Shown: positions 1 to 8,394, counted from the first letter of the stretch. The stretch: 59,684 nt of DNA from Bacteroidota bacterium (GCA_018818165.1 JAHISP010000085.1:1-59684); one strand, 5' to 3'. A program made the numbers and translations. The notes: a model not told the origin generated them from the sequence alone.

Positions 1-7
1 CTTGCCC

Positions 8-107
8 CGACTTACTCGGTCTTAGCGTTTATACCCAAATGGTTACTGAGCGCAGCCGAAGTAAGGTTAAACGAAGAATTGTATAAACGCTTAGAGCGAG
101 TTAGTCG
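8..107. repeat. Long imperfect inverted repeat with REP-like core
   Basis: Two 27-base arms (8-34 and 81-107) are reverse complements apart from about three mismatches. Each contains the GCGTTTATAC / GTATAAACGC block. Between them is a second small palindrome at 43-64, TTACT-GAGCGCAGCCGA-AGTAA. This resembles the GAGCGnAGyCGAAG type of short interspersed repeat that I know from many bacterial genomes, although I could not check for other copies. Together with the transposase remnant next to it, this looks like the edge of a decayed mobile or repetitive element. No gene is seen in it. Confidence 0.6.
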
Positions 108-179
108 ATTATGTATTAGTGCTTTTCTAATGCATAATTTGGATTCAACAAGCAAATCAACCCGCCCGCGATTTTCAAG

Positions 180-227
180 CTAGGTTGGTGTTTTTTGCTC
201 TCCACTATAACGCTTTCTTTCTCCCAT
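180..227 (-). pseudogene. Transposase N-terminal remnant (OrfA-like)
   Basis: Read on the minus strand, a strong Shine-Dalgarno (AAAGGAG, about 236-240 downwards) precedes an ATG at 225-227. The 15-residue peptide MGERKRYSGEQKTPT then ends at a TAG at 180-182. The start resembles the N-termini of IS3/IS66-type OrfA transposases (M-x-x-R-K-R-Y-S-x-E-x-K). Only the initiation region survives; the reading frame is closed at once and runs into the inverted repeat at 8-107. I infer a truncated insertion sequence. The peptide is too short for a family assignment. Confidence 0.45.
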
Positions 228-529
228 GGAATACTCCTTTGTTTGCTCTTACGTAAATTTATGAAATCCCTTTTCCATCTGAAGTTTTTCAGATACTCTA
301 GAATGTCTCTACATATTTTTAATTAGTTATATACATTATTTTGATTTTTAAAATATACATTCGCTTCGAATTTTAGAAATATAATCATACATATTTTTAT
401 TGTTTTTATCCCTACTTACAAAAAATGCAGTAATAAATTCAATTTTTTCTTGAATAATGCATTTCAGATATATCCAAAGATTTTTAAATGACTCAATTTT
501 ACTTCTTAAAATAATAGACCCATTTTTTT

Positions 530-551
530 ACCTCACCCATATGGGTGAGGT
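530..551. promoter_or_regulatory. Perfect 22-bp palindrome, candidate operator
   Basis: ACCTCACCCAT at 530-540 is followed directly by its exact reverse complement at 541-551, with no spacer. It lies about 78 bases before the oxidoreductase start at 629. There is no T-run after it, so it does not look like a terminator. Its size and position fit a dimeric regulator site. The LuxR-type regulator encoded at 2652 is the nearest candidate to bind it, which is inference. Confidence 0.55.
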
Positions 552-628
552 TAGTAAAACAGTAATAAACTATTTTTACTATAACATAATAATTGTAACA
601 ATACATTTAATAATATGGAGAAATAATT

Positions 629-2209
629 ATGTCGAATGAATATGATGTAATAGTAGTTGGTGGTGGACACAATGGTCTAACTGCAGGATGTTATCTACAA
701 AAAGCAGAAAAAAAAGTACTAGTACTTGAACGCTTAGAAAAAGCAGGTGGTGGTGTTTGGACAGAGGAAGCAACATTACCAGGTTTTAAACATAATTTGG
801 CTTCTCTTTTTCATGGAATACTTCACTTAGGGCCAGTTTATAAAGATTTGGAACTGGAAAAGTATGGCGCTAAATATTTATGGCCAGATGCACAAGTAGC
901 AGCTGCATTTACTGATGGAAGATGTCTTGTTTTCTATCGAGATCTTGAAAAAACATGTAAGGAAATTGCACGCTTCTCAGAAAAAGATGCTGAAACATAT
1001 AGGAACTTAGCAACAAATTTTCAGGTTATTGTTGATAATTTAATTGGTCCATGGTTCTTTAATCCACCACAACCAACTTCCCTTTCTGCTATGGCTATGG
1101 AAACAAGTGTTGAAGGATTAAATATGCTTCGAATGCAACTTTCAAGTCCCAAAAATATTATTAACGAACTTTTTGAATCGAACGAATTAAAATCATTTTT
1201 ACTTGCATTTATTAAAGAGTTTGGTGGTTCACCCGATACTTACGGATTTGGTGTTTTCGTACCAATGATGCTTGGCGAAACACACGAACCTCATGGTTGG
1301 GCAATATGTGAAGGTGGTTCTGGAAATTTAGCAAAAGCCTTTGTAAACTGTCTTGAAGATCATGGTGGTACTGTAAAAACAAATGCCCATGTAAAACGTA
1401 TTATTATAACAGATGGAGATGCGACTGGTGTTGAACTTGAAGATGGTACAATAATATATGCTAATGAAATGGTATTAACAAATCTTGAACCTCACCAAAC
1501 ATTCTTAAACTTAATTGGCGAAGAAAAGTTAGAACCCTCATTTGCAAACTCTGTAAAACGTTTCCGTCACGAAGAAACTATTCTCTTCACGACTCATTTA
1601 GCTTTAGATGAGCCACTTAAATGGAAATGTGCTGAATTTAACCCTGATATAAATCGTTGCCTTGGTGTATTGCTTGTCGATAGTCCTCAAGAATTATATG
1701 ATGACTTTGCCGATATTAACAAACAAAATCTTCCTGAATATCCACGTATGTTTACAGCATATCCATCAGCAATTGATCCAAGCCAAGCCCCAGAAGGAAA
1801 AGGAACAGCAATTGGTTGGCAATATGTACCATACACTCTAAGAGATAAAGGTGAGGAAGCTTGGGATGATGTAAGAGAAGAATTTTCTAAAAAATGTATA
1901 GAAGTTTGGGGAAAATATGTTGATAATATGGATACGGCTCTTTTGAAATCCTTTATTATGTCACCAAAAGATACTGAAAACAAATGGACATCTATGGTGC
2001 ACGGTGGCTTTAATCATGGAGAAATGAGTCAGGATCAGCTAACAATAATGCGTCCATTCGTTGAATGCAAACCTTATAAAACACCTTTTAATAATCTATA
2101 TATGTGTGGGGCTAGTACTCATCCAAGTGGTAGTGTTGGTGGTGCTTGTGGTTATAATGCAGTTCAGGTTATTGCCGAAGAAAAAAAGATAAAAAAATGG
2201 TGGGAATAG
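629..2209 (+). CDS. CrtI/PYROXD2-like FAD-dependent oxidoreductase
   Basis: 526 residues. The N-terminus has the dinucleotide-binding Rossmann signature DVIVVGGGHNGLTAG (about residues 6-20), followed by the conserved acidic end of strand 2 (LVLERLEKAGG). Near the C-terminus, CGASTHPSGSVGGACGYNA is the second FAD-contacting motif of phytoene dehydrogenase-like amine-oxidase-fold enzymes. Length matches CrtI/PYROXD2-type proteins. No carotenoid synthesis genes are nearby, so the substrate is unknown and a role in carotenoid desaturation is not supported. The start at 629 has GGAGA nine bases upstream. It forms a probable operon with the 80-residue membrane protein at 2237, closed by a hairpin at 2491-2522. 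Confidence 0.85.
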   Translation: MSNEYDVIVVGGGHNGLTAGCYLQKAEKKVLVLERLEKAGGGVWTEEATLPGFKHNLASLFHGILHLGPVYKDLELEKYGAKYLWPDAQVAAAFTDGRCLVFYRDLEKTCKEIARFSEKDAETYRNLATNFQVIVDNLIGPWFFNPPQPTSLSAMAMETSVEGLNMLRMQLSSPKNIINELFESNELKSFLLAFIKEFGGSPDTYGFGVFVPMMLGETHEPHGWAICEGGSGNLAKAFVNCLEDHGGTVKTNAHVKRIIITDGDATGVELEDGTIIYANEMVLTNLEPHQTFLNLIGEEKLEPSFANSVKRFRHEETILFTTHLALDEPLKWKCAEFNPDINRCLGVLLVDSPQELYDDFADINKQNLPEYPRMFTAYPSAIDPSQAPEGKGTAIGWQYVPYTLRDKGEEAWDDVREEFSKKCIEVWGKYVDNMDTALLKSFIMSPKDTENKWTSMVHGGFNHGEMSQDQLTIMRPFVECKPYKTPFNNLYMCGASTHPSGSVGGACGYNAVQVIAEEKKIKKWWE

Positions 2210-2236
2210 CGAAGTGACTTATTATATGGAGATAAA

Positions 2237-2479
2237 ATGAAATTGACAATAATTTCAGATAAAGGAAGTCCAATGATGGTGGTAACAAAAGTAGCACGTA
2301 AAGGATCTTCCCTAGAAGTAACTGGACAAATGATGGGGGCATGGCCAGCAAAAATGTACATAACACCAAAGGAGTTTTGGACATGTATTCGTCTTGCTCT
2401 AAGTCCTGGTGTGCTATTATACCTTATAGCATATCCATTTATTTTAGTTTCAAGCTTATTTAAAAAGAAAGAAAAATAA
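2237..2479 (+). CDS. Small membrane-anchored hypothetical protein
   Basis: 80 residues, not recognised. The first half is polar with a short beta-rich look (KLTIISDKGSPMMVVTKVARKGSSLEVTG). The second half has a hydrophobic segment, about residues 54-73 (LALSPGVLLYLIAYPFILVS), followed by a lysine-rich tail, suggesting a single transmembrane helix with the tail in the cytoplasm. GGAG sits seven bases before the ATG. The gap to the oxidoreductase stop is 27 bases and a strong hairpin follows, so the two are probably co-transcribed and may act together, for example by tethering the oxidoreductase to the membrane. Confidence 0.65.
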   Translation: MKLTIISDKGSPMMVVTKVARKGSSLEVTGQMMGAWPAKMYITPKEFWTCIRLALSPGVLLYLIAYPFILVSSLFKKKEK

Positions 2480-2490
2480 TTTACAACCAA

Positions 2491-2522
2491 AGGGGTAATT
2501 AGAGGATAGACTAATTACCCCT
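2491..2522 (+). terminator. Hairpin terminator after the oxidoreductase operon
   Basis: AGGGGTAATTAG (2491-2502) and CTAATTACCCCT (2511-2522) form a perfect 12-bp stem with an 8-base loop just after the stop of the 80-residue gene. The downstream sequence is A/T-rich but has no clean T-run, so its strength as an intrinsic terminator is uncertain. Confidence 0.65.
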
Positions 2523-2651
2523 ATATTATTAGATAGCAAATTTTCTTTTTTTGGGGTTCTGCTAAAAATAATATATTTTAGTAGTGTACAATAATATGAG
2601 CTAGCTATCTATAATTTGTGTTATTAAAGTTCTTTTTCAAGAAGTGAATTA

Positions 2652-3695
2652 ATGATAGAAGAAAATAAAAACACATACGAAGCCCTTACAAACTTGAATG
2701 AAGTTATTAGTTCAATTTCATGTAAATCCGATTTTTATGAAATTGAATCGGAATTCTTTAACTCAATTTCTTCAATTATTCCTGCACATGCTACAGCCCT
2801 TTATCTTTTTAAGTCTTTTAAACAACGTCCATACTACATAAGTGGTAAGGGAGTTGACGAAGATTTTTTATCCTTCTATGAAAAAAGGGGAAGAGAAATA
2901 GATCCATTAAAAAACTGGATTATGACAAAACGTACCCCAAACCAATCACAATTATTGTTAGGGTTAAAAGGATGGCAACATCATCCTGTTTACAACATAG
3001 TTAAAACAGCATCTATAGATTTTGCCATGCAAGCACCAATTATTACAGGGAATGAAATAATTGGAAGTATCAATTTTGGTAGAGAGTTTTCTGAAGGAGC
3101 ATTTAAACAAAATGATTTACTTACTATATCAATAGTAAGTCATTTTTTAGGTCTTGCAATTCTTGGTTCATTTGGAAACAGTAGTGTTGCTGAATACAAC
3201 CGTAGGTTTTGTTTTACCATCGACAATATGAAGCAGGGTATGATAATTACTGACAATGACTTTAGGGTCAATTATGTAAATCGTGTCGCAAAAGGGACAA
3301 TAATTCGCCATTTTGGATCGGATGACCCAGAGGTGGAGTTTTCTAACCAGCTCAAAGAAGTTTCAATTGCCAAAGAAAATTGTAATATTACAATTGCAAA
3401 TAATCTTAAACTTCGCTCCTGTAGTCTTCCAGGTTCAAGAAAAAAACAAACAATAGTTTTTATTGATGATAATCCATCACCAACAATTAGTAATTCAGTA
3501 AGCGAAATATTTACAGCACGAGAAATTGATGTTTTGCTACTTGTTGAGAGAGGAATGCAAAATAAAGAAATCGCTAGAGAATTAAATATCTCTGTAAATA
3601 CTGTAAAAAGACATCTCGAAAATATGTTTGGAAGATTTAATGTAAATTCTCGTACAAAGCTTATATCAAAGTTTTATTACTTAAATAATAAATAG
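2652..3695 (+). CDS. GAF-type sensor with LuxR helix-turn-helix
   Basis: 347 residues. The C-terminal 55 residues (FTAREIDVLLLVERGMQNKEIARELNISVNTVKRHLENMF) are a classical LuxR/GerE DNA-binding domain. The N-terminal region (about 20-170) reads like a GAF-type small-molecule sensor, and a PAS-like stretch follows (about 190-270, 'MKQGMIITDNDFRVNYVNR'). There is no receiver Asp-pocket or kinase domain, so it is probably a one-component regulator sensing an intracellular ligand. The start at 2652 has only a weak ribosome site (AAGAAGTGA). It stands alone between a terminator and a 620-base gap. Control of the upstream oxidoreductase pair is plausible from proximity only. Confidence 0.8.
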   Translation: MIEENKNTYEALTNLNEVISSISCKSDFYEIESEFFNSISSIIPAHATALYLFKSFKQRPYYISGKGVDEDFLSFYEKRGREIDPLKNWIMTKRTPNQSQLLLGLKGWQHHPVYNIVKTASIDFAMQAPIITGNEIIGSINFGREFSEGAFKQNDLLTISIVSHFLGLAILGSFGNSSVAEYNRRFCFTIDNMKQGMIITDNDFRVNYVNRVAKGTIIRHFGSDDPEVEFSNQLKEVSIAKENCNITIANNLKLRSCSLPGSRKKQTIVFIDDNPSPTISNSVSEIFTAREIDVLLLVERGMQNKEIARELNISVNTVKRHLENMFGRFNVNSRTKLISKFYYLNNK

Positions 3696-4252
3696 ATTGT
3701 TTCCAAACACTAAAGTCCCATGTAAATACTTTTTTTGTTGTGATTGGACTCTCTTTTGGGAAAAAAGGGAACTCATATCTTTGTAAGATATTAATAGAGT
3801 CCGGTGACTATACAAAACCCCATCCACGTAGTATTTAACCAAATTTCTTTGCCTTAAAATTGAAAACAGCATTTATAAATGCTAAGTTAATAGAGATTAT
3901 TAAATAATAAACGTTGTATTCCAATTACCTAAAAAGGCATCTTAGGAGCATGTAAAACATGAAATATAATTGCAGAAAATACTGAAATTCGGTAGTTTTA
4001 GTTGCGGATGAGAAAAAGAACATGCACAGGAGCTTCGAACAAATAGCGAAAGCATGTAAACCCCAAAATAGAAGTAATTATCAAACGATAATTGAAAAAA
4101 ACATCAAAAAAGTGGAATAATGTAATGTTTTTGCATAAGTATTATTGCAAAAATAATTTATGAGTTTACCCCAAAAATAATATTTCCATTACTGTTTTTG
4201 GAGCGAACTCTTTTATAATTATATTTTTTTTAATAAACATTAAAAATGTTAC
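3696..4252. other. Gene-free stretch with weak secondary structure
   Basis: I see no convincing coding sequence here; the open frames lack ribosome sites and have no recognisable protein character. The stretch 3746-3802 has nested inverted repeats: an outer GGACTCT / AGAGTCC pair, and an inner perfect ATATCTT-TGT-AAGATAT hairpin at 3775-3791. These could be an RNA structure at the end of the regulator transcript. The rest looks like ordinary or decayed spacer. Confidence 0.4.
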
Positions 4253-4281
4253 TTGACAAAGAAAGAAAACAATCGTATGTT
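4253..4281 (+). promoter_or_regulatory. Sigma-70-type promoter of the PspA-flotillin operon
   Basis: A perfect -35 box TTGACA (4253-4258) and a -10-like TATGTT (4276-4281) are separated by 17 bases, 36 bases before the start of the ribbon-helix-helix gene. It is the only near-consensus promoter in the preceding 600-base gap. Confidence 0.65.
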
Positions 4282-4307
4282 AAACGCATACATTTGTAAA
4301 CATTTGT
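4275..4307. promoter_or_regulatory. Candidate autoregulatory operator over the -10 box
   Basis: GTATG (4275-4279) and CATAC (4287-4291) form an inverted repeat covering the -10 box. They are followed by ACATTTGT twice (4290-4297 and 4300-4307), spaced 10 bases apart, i.e. about one helical turn. Tandem sites on one DNA face are typical of ribbon-helix-helix proteins, and the first gene of the operon appears to encode one, so autoregulation is a reasonable inference. Confidence 0.4.
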
Positions 4308-4316
4308 GAGAGAAAC

Positions 4317-4856
4317 ATGGAACACAAAATTTCTACAAAATCAATTACAATGAGCGTTCGTTTATCAGAAGCGGAAGCTGATTTTCTTTCCGAACTTAAA
4401 ATACCAGATGCTAAAACCCCAAGCGACAAACTACGCTCCATTATTCAGCAATATAGATTAATTCATGAAAGTGAAAAAGATTACAGTCAAAGTTTAAGTC
4501 TTTTAAAAAACTTGGGCGAGGCTTCTTTAATTAAATTACTTGAAAGTGAAAGAAAAAACAATTTAAGTTCTGACTTAATTTCTAAATATTCAAGTTGGGC
4601 TGCAGAATCGTATGCTTATTTTATTACAGCTATTGGGTCTCAAGAAACGGAATTCAAAAAAGAGACTCTTACTGAAATTGAGGAAGGTCTTGCCCAAAGA
4701 GTATTTAAATTAATAGAATGGACACTCAGAATGGGAGTAACAGAAAAAGCACCATGCTACAATCCCAATTTAATTTCACAAAATATAAACACAGTACTTG
4801 AATTAACTGAAATAATAAAGAACAAACAACAATCCATAGAGGAGAAAGAAAAATGA
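4317..4856 (+). CDS. Ribbon-helix-helix-type protein of the PspA-flotillin operon
   Basis: 179 residues. The N-terminal 45 residues (SITMSVRLSEAEADFLSEL, then a serine-containing turn and a second helix) look like a ribbon-helix-helix DNA-binding fold. The remaining 130 residues are helical and not recognised; they could sense the state of PspA or the membrane. It is the first gene after the promoter at 4253 and overlaps the pspA-like gene by 4 bases (ATGA), which indicates translational coupling. A repressor/anti-repressor role is inferred from order and fold, not shown. Confidence 0.6.
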   Translation: MEHKISTKSITMSVRLSEAEADFLSELKIPDAKTPSDKLRSIIQQYRLIHESEKDYSQSLSLLKNLGEASLIKLLESERKNNLSSDLISKYSSWAAESYAYFITAIGSQETEFKKETLTEIEEGLAQRVFKLIEWTLRMGVTEKAPCYNPNLISQNINTVLELTEIIKNKQQSIEEKEK

Positions 4857-5533
4857 AAGAAACAATAACCTCAAGAGTTTCCAGAATAATTAGTGGAAGT
4901 GCTAGGAAATTAGTAGACATTTTAGAAAGTGCTGCTCCAGAAATAATTATGGAAGAAGCAATTCACGAAATTGATTCAGCAATTTATGATGTAAAGAGTG
5001 AATTAGGAAAAATTTCTGTTACCAAACATCATGCAAAAACAAGATTAATGGAAGCAAATAAAAAACATGATGATTTAATAACAAAAGTTGAATTTGCTAT
5101 TGAAAAAGAGAGAGAGGACTTAGCAGAAGCTGCAATTGCACAGCAGCTTGATATTGAGGCTCAAATTCCTGTTCTTGAACAATCAATAATAGTAGCAAAT
5201 GAAAAGATAAAAGAATTGGACAGTTACATAAGTGCTCTGCAAGGTAAAAAACGAGAAATGCGAGACGAATTAAGAGGATTCAGGATGGCACAGGCAGAAG
5301 TGAAATCGCAAGTTGGAACTGAATCTGGTATTGGGTCAACTAATTTAGACGATAAGGTTGCTCGCGCAGAAGCCGCTTTTGATAGAATGATGGAAAAAAC
5401 AACTGGTTTAGTTAGCCAAGATTCTGCAGATGTAAAAACTGCTGCCCAGCTTGAAGAATTAGAAAAAATAAGCCGCGAAAATAGAATTAAAGAACGTTTG
5501 GCTTCAATAAAAGCAAATATGGCTGAAAAATGA
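4853..5533 (+). CDS. pspA: PspA/IM30-family membrane-stress protein
   Basis: 226 residues, the usual length for PspA/Vipp1. Almost the whole protein is charged alpha-helix and coiled coil (about 30-150 and 175-226). It begins with a possible amphipathic helix (TSRVSRIISGSARKLVDILES), as in PspA, which binds stressed membrane and assembles into ESCRT-III-like rods or rings. The motif 'AAPEIIMEEAIHEIDSAIYDVKSELGKI' resembles the PspA start of helix 2. The ribosome site GAGGAG lies 10 bases upstream inside the preceding gene. It overlaps both neighbours by 4 bases, so it is part of the RHH-PspA-YqiJ-YqiK operon. Confidence 0.8.
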   Translation: MKETITSRVSRIISGSARKLVDILESAAPEIIMEEAIHEIDSAIYDVKSELGKISVTKHHAKTRLMEANKKHDDLITKVEFAIEKEREDLAEAAIAQQLDIEAQIPVLEQSIIVANEKIKELDSYISALQGKKREMRDELRGFRMAQAEVKSQVGTESGIGSTNLDDKVARAEAAFDRMMEKTTGLVSQDSADVKTAAQLEELEKISRENRIKERLASIKANMAEK

Positions 5534-6198
5534 TGGAATTTGTATTATCACCAGAGAACATTCCATTTACCGTTTCTATTGGATTAATGATTGCTATTGG
5601 TCTTATAGAAGGCGTTGGAATGTTGATAGGAATGGGTCTTTCAAATTTAATTGATAGCTTACTTCCAGATTTAGATGCAGATTTGGATTTAGATGCGCTG
5701 GATGAATTTGAAGCTCCATCGCTGTTTAGTATACTACTATCTTGGCTGCGAGTTGGAAAAACACCAATTATTGCACTTCTCGTTGCTGGATTAACAGCTT
5801 TTGGACTAACTGGATTTGTAATTCAATCAGTAACAAAAAATATTTTGGGATTTTACTTACCATGGTACTTGGCTATTTTGCCAGCATTTTTTATAACACT
5901 GCCAATAATTCGTGTATCTTCCAAAATATTGGAAAAAATTATTCCAAGCGATGAATCCGATGCAGTATCTTCATCAACCTTTATTGGACTAATTGCCACA
6001 ATCACAATAGGCACAGCAAAAAGGGGGTCTCCTGCAGAAGCAAAGCTACATGACAAATTAGGACACTCACACTATATTATGGTTGAACCTGATATTGACG
6101 GTGAAGAGTTTAAGCAGGGAGAACAAGTATTATTAGTAAAAGATAACAACAGAAGTTTTACAGCTATTAAAAACACAAATATTAATTTAACTGATTAA
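5530..6198 (+). CDS. yqiJ: YqiJ-like membrane protein (NfeD-type, OB-fold tail)
   Basis: 222 residues. It has hydrophobic segments at about 12-37, 78-103 and 110-135, separated by an acidic stretch rich in Asp-Leu (DLDADLDLDALDEFE), and a soluble C-terminal beta domain (about 150-215) of the OB-fold type. This is the arrangement of E. coli YqiJ, the NfeD-like partner always found next to the flotillin YqiK. The start overlaps the PspA stop (ATGA). A second ATG at 5533 would shorten it by one residue. Probable role: membrane partner of the flotillin scaffold. Confidence 0.75.
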   Translation: MMEFVLSPENIPFTVSIGLMIAIGLIEGVGMLIGMGLSNLIDSLLPDLDADLDLDALDEFEAPSLFSILLSWLRVGKTPIIALLVAGLTAFGLTGFVIQSVTKNILGFYLPWYLAILPAFFITLPIIRVSSKILEKIIPSDESDAVSSSTFIGLIATITIGTAKRGSPAEAKLHDKLGHSHYIMVEPDIDGEEFKQGEQVLLVKDNNRSFTAIKNTNINLTD

Positions 6199-6208
6199 CG
6201 GAGGAGTA

Positions 6209-7978
6209 ATGGTCATTTCTGAAATTATCACAATTATTATTGTGGTTATATTTTCTATGCTTACCATTGGTTTAATTTTTGCAAGATTATATAAACGGGC
6301 TTCAAAAGAAATATCCTTTGTACGAACAGGAATGGGCGGACAAAAAGTAATTATGAACGGTGGTGCTTTGGTTTTGCCTGTTTTACATGAACTTATTCAT
6401 GTAAATATGAATACTTTGCGTTTGGAAGTAAGGAGAGCAAACGAACAAGCACTTATTACCCGAGATAGAATGAGGGTTGATGTAACTGCAGAATTTTATG
6501 TTAGAGTAAAACCAATTGTTGAAGCAATTGCAGATGCTGCACAAACACTTGGAAGAAGAACTCTTGATCCGCAGCAACTAAAAGAACTAATAGAAGGCAA
6601 ATTTGTTGACTCTTTACGTGCCGTTGCTGCAGAAATGGCAATGGAGGAATTGCACGAACAACGAGTAAATTTTGTACAAAAAGTGCAAGCTGCTGTTTCT
6701 GAGGATTTATTAAAAAACGGACTTGAACTTGAATCTGTTTCTTTAACTTCATTAGATCAAACAAATCGTGATTTCTTTAATCCACAAAATGCGTTTGATG
6801 CCGAAGGTTTAACTAGGTTAACTGAAGAAATTGAATCTAGAAGAAAACAAAGAAATGATATAGAACAAGACACTTCTGTTAAAGTCGGACAAAAAAATCT
6901 TGAAGCGGAAAAAGAAAGACTATCCTTAGCAAGAGAAGAAGAATATGCAAAACTTGGTCAGCAAAGAGAAATAGAAGTTAGAAAAGCTGAAGAGGAAGCA
7001 GAAACTTCAATTAGACAAGCTGAAAGAAAACGATATGCTGAAGAAGCAATAATTGAATCTAAACGGCAAGTTGATTTATCTAGAATTATAGCTGAAAGAG
7101 AAGTTGAAGAACAAAGCATTGAAAAAGAAAGGCTTATTAAAGAAAAGGATATTTCAAGAGCACGTTCAATTGAATCGGCAGATATTGAAAAGCAAAAAAC
7201 TGTGGAACTTTCAAATCAAGACAGACAAATTGCTATTGCGGAAAAATCAAAAGAACAATCACTTGCAAAAATGGAAGCAGAGCAAGCACGTTCTAAAGCA
7301 GTAAAAGCAGAAGAAGAAGTTGTAACCGTTAGAGCAACTGAAATTGCAAGCAGAAACAAAGAGATTGAATTAATTAAAGCTCAGGAAGAAGCTGAAAAGA
7401 AAGCAATTGATATTACTGTAAAAGCAGAATCGGAAAAACGAGCATCTGTTGATAAAGCAGAAGCAGTTAAAATTGAAGCAAATGCCCTTGCAGAAAAAGA
7501 AAGAATACGTGCTAAAGCTGAATCAGATGCAGAAATTATGCTGGCTCAATCTGCAAAACAACGTTACGAGGTTGACGCCATAGGTACGCGCGCATTGCAC
7601 GAAGCAGAAAATATTCTTAGCAATGAAATTATCACCATGAAAGTTAAATTATCAATTATTGAAAATCTTGCACAGATTATTACAGCAAGTGCTAAACCGA
7701 TGGAAGCAATTGATGACATTAAAATTATTCAAGTAGCTGGACTTAATGCTGTTAATTCAGGTGGCATTTCATCTGGAGGCAGTTCGAGTGCAAGCAGCAA
7801 TTTAGCAGAAGAAGTAGTTAACAGCGCTTTAAGATATAGAACTCAAGCACCATTAATAGATGCAATACTAAAAGAAGTTGGACTTGAAGGAAGCGATATT
7901 ACAGGGTTTACTAAAATACTTAAAGAAAATCTCAGTTCTGAAAAAAAGCAGAACGACAGCATAGAAGATAAAAGTTAA
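6209..7978 (+). CDS. yqiK: YqiK-like flotillin
   Basis: 589 residues. An N-terminal membrane segment (about 4-25, EIITIIIVVIFSMLTIGLIFA) is followed by an SPFH/band-7 domain (about 40-200: 'VRTGMGGQKVIMNGGALVLPVLHELIHV'). A long Ala/Glu/Lys coiled coil (about 215-470), typical of flotillins, comes next. The C-terminal 100 residues carry a Ser/Gly linker (GGISSGGSSSASSN). Length is close to E. coli YqiK. Flotillins scaffold ordered membrane microdomains. GGAGGAG precedes the ATG, and a hairpin with T-run follows the stop, so this is the last gene of the operon. Confidence 0.85.
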   Translation: MVISEIITIIIVVIFSMLTIGLIFARLYKRASKEISFVRTGMGGQKVIMNGGALVLPVLHELIHVNMNTLRLEVRRANEQALITRDRMRVDVTAEFYVRVKPIVEAIADAAQTLGRRTLDPQQLKELIEGKFVDSLRAVAAEMAMEELHEQRVNFVQKVQAAVSEDLLKNGLELESVSLTSLDQTNRDFFNPQNAFDAEGLTRLTEEIESRRKQRNDIEQDTSVKVGQKNLEAEKERLSLAREEEYAKLGQQREIEVRKAEEEAETSIRQAERKRYAEEAIIESKRQVDLSRIIAEREVEEQSIEKERLIKEKDISRARSIESADIEKQKTVELSNQDRQIAIAEKSKEQSLAKMEAEQARSKAVKAEEEVVTVRATEIASRNKEIELIKAQEEAEKKAIDITVKAESEKRASVDKAEAVKIEANALAEKERIRAKAESDAEIMLAQSAKQRYEVDAIGTRALHEAENILSNEIITMKVKLSIIENLAQIITASAKPMEAIDDIKIIQVAGLNAVNSGGISSGGSSSASSNLAEEVVNSALRYRTQAPLIDAILKEVGLEGSDITGFTKILKENLSSEKKQNDSIEDKS

Positions 7979-7986
7979 AATAGTTA

Positions 7987-8024
7987 AGCAAAGGCGGCCG
8001 TTTTAGTCGTCTTTGCTAATTTTT
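7987..8024 (+). terminator. Intrinsic terminator of the PspA-flotillin operon
   Basis: AGCAAAGGCG (7987-7996) pairs with CGTCTTTGCT (8008-8017) with one G-U wobble, and a run of T follows at 8020-8024, nine bases after the flotillin stop. Confidence 0.8.
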
Positions 8025-8344
8025 GTTACTTGCAATTTGTTGATACAACTTTTACTTCCAATGTTAAAATAAAATTCTACCTCAAAAAAAAATCTTTTGT
8101 TAATATTTTTTGCCTATTTAAATCCCTCTATTATTTATAATTCAATGTTAAATAGGACTCTACACTAATTTTTCCCTTTACAAGGCTTATTATGGTATAA
8201 TAATTATCCTCTTCTTTTAGCTACATTATTCTCATTTTTATAATGTTACGGTAATTGCTAATAAAAATGAGACAAAAAAATTAAACTACATTTTTCACCA
8301 AATTATTAAGAGCAATAATTGATTTATTTCTTTCTTGAAAATTC
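8025..8344. other. Gene-free spacer with one inverted repeat
   Basis: No coding sequence is seen. TCTCATTTTTAT (8230-8241) and ATAAAAATGAGA (8261-8272) form a perfect 12-bp inverted repeat with a 19-base loop. It is followed by an A-run on the plus strand, so it is not a plus-strand terminator. It may be a remnant or a regulatory stem-loop. Confidence 0.35.
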
Positions 8345-8373
8345 TTGACATTAAAATTTAAAAATAACATTTT
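8345..8373 (+). promoter_or_regulatory. Promoter of nagX-GH89 unit
   Basis: TTGACA (8345-8350), then 17 bases, then CATTTT (8368-8373). The -35 is perfect and the -10 is poor. The same spacing and nearly the same -10 (TATTTT) occur at the TonB receptor promoter (12420-12448), each overlapped by the same operator. That parallel supports the call more than the -10 itself does. Confidence 0.5.
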
Positions 8374-8394
8374 ACTAAACCGCTTTAGTAAAAT
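8369..8394. promoter_or_regulatory. LacI-family operator O1 of nagX-GH89
   Basis: Perfect 11-bp arms ATTTTACTAAA (8369-8379) and TTTAGTAAAAT (8384-8394) flank CCGC. The core ACTAAACCGCTTTAGT has the central CG step typical of LacI-family sites. It overlaps the -10 region. The same core recurs at 12449-12464. The LacI-type regulator at 17494 is the natural candidate to bind it. Confidence 0.75.

Noticed and set aside
457-639. 60-residue open frame before the oxidoreductase
   Set aside because: It runs through the 22-bp palindrome and overlaps the ATG and ribosome site of the real gene; very hydrophobic from AT-rich sequence, with no ribosome site.
3681-3872. 63-residue minus-strand open frame after the LuxR-type gene
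   Set aside because: No ribosome site or protein-like motif, and it overlaps the end of the regulator gene.
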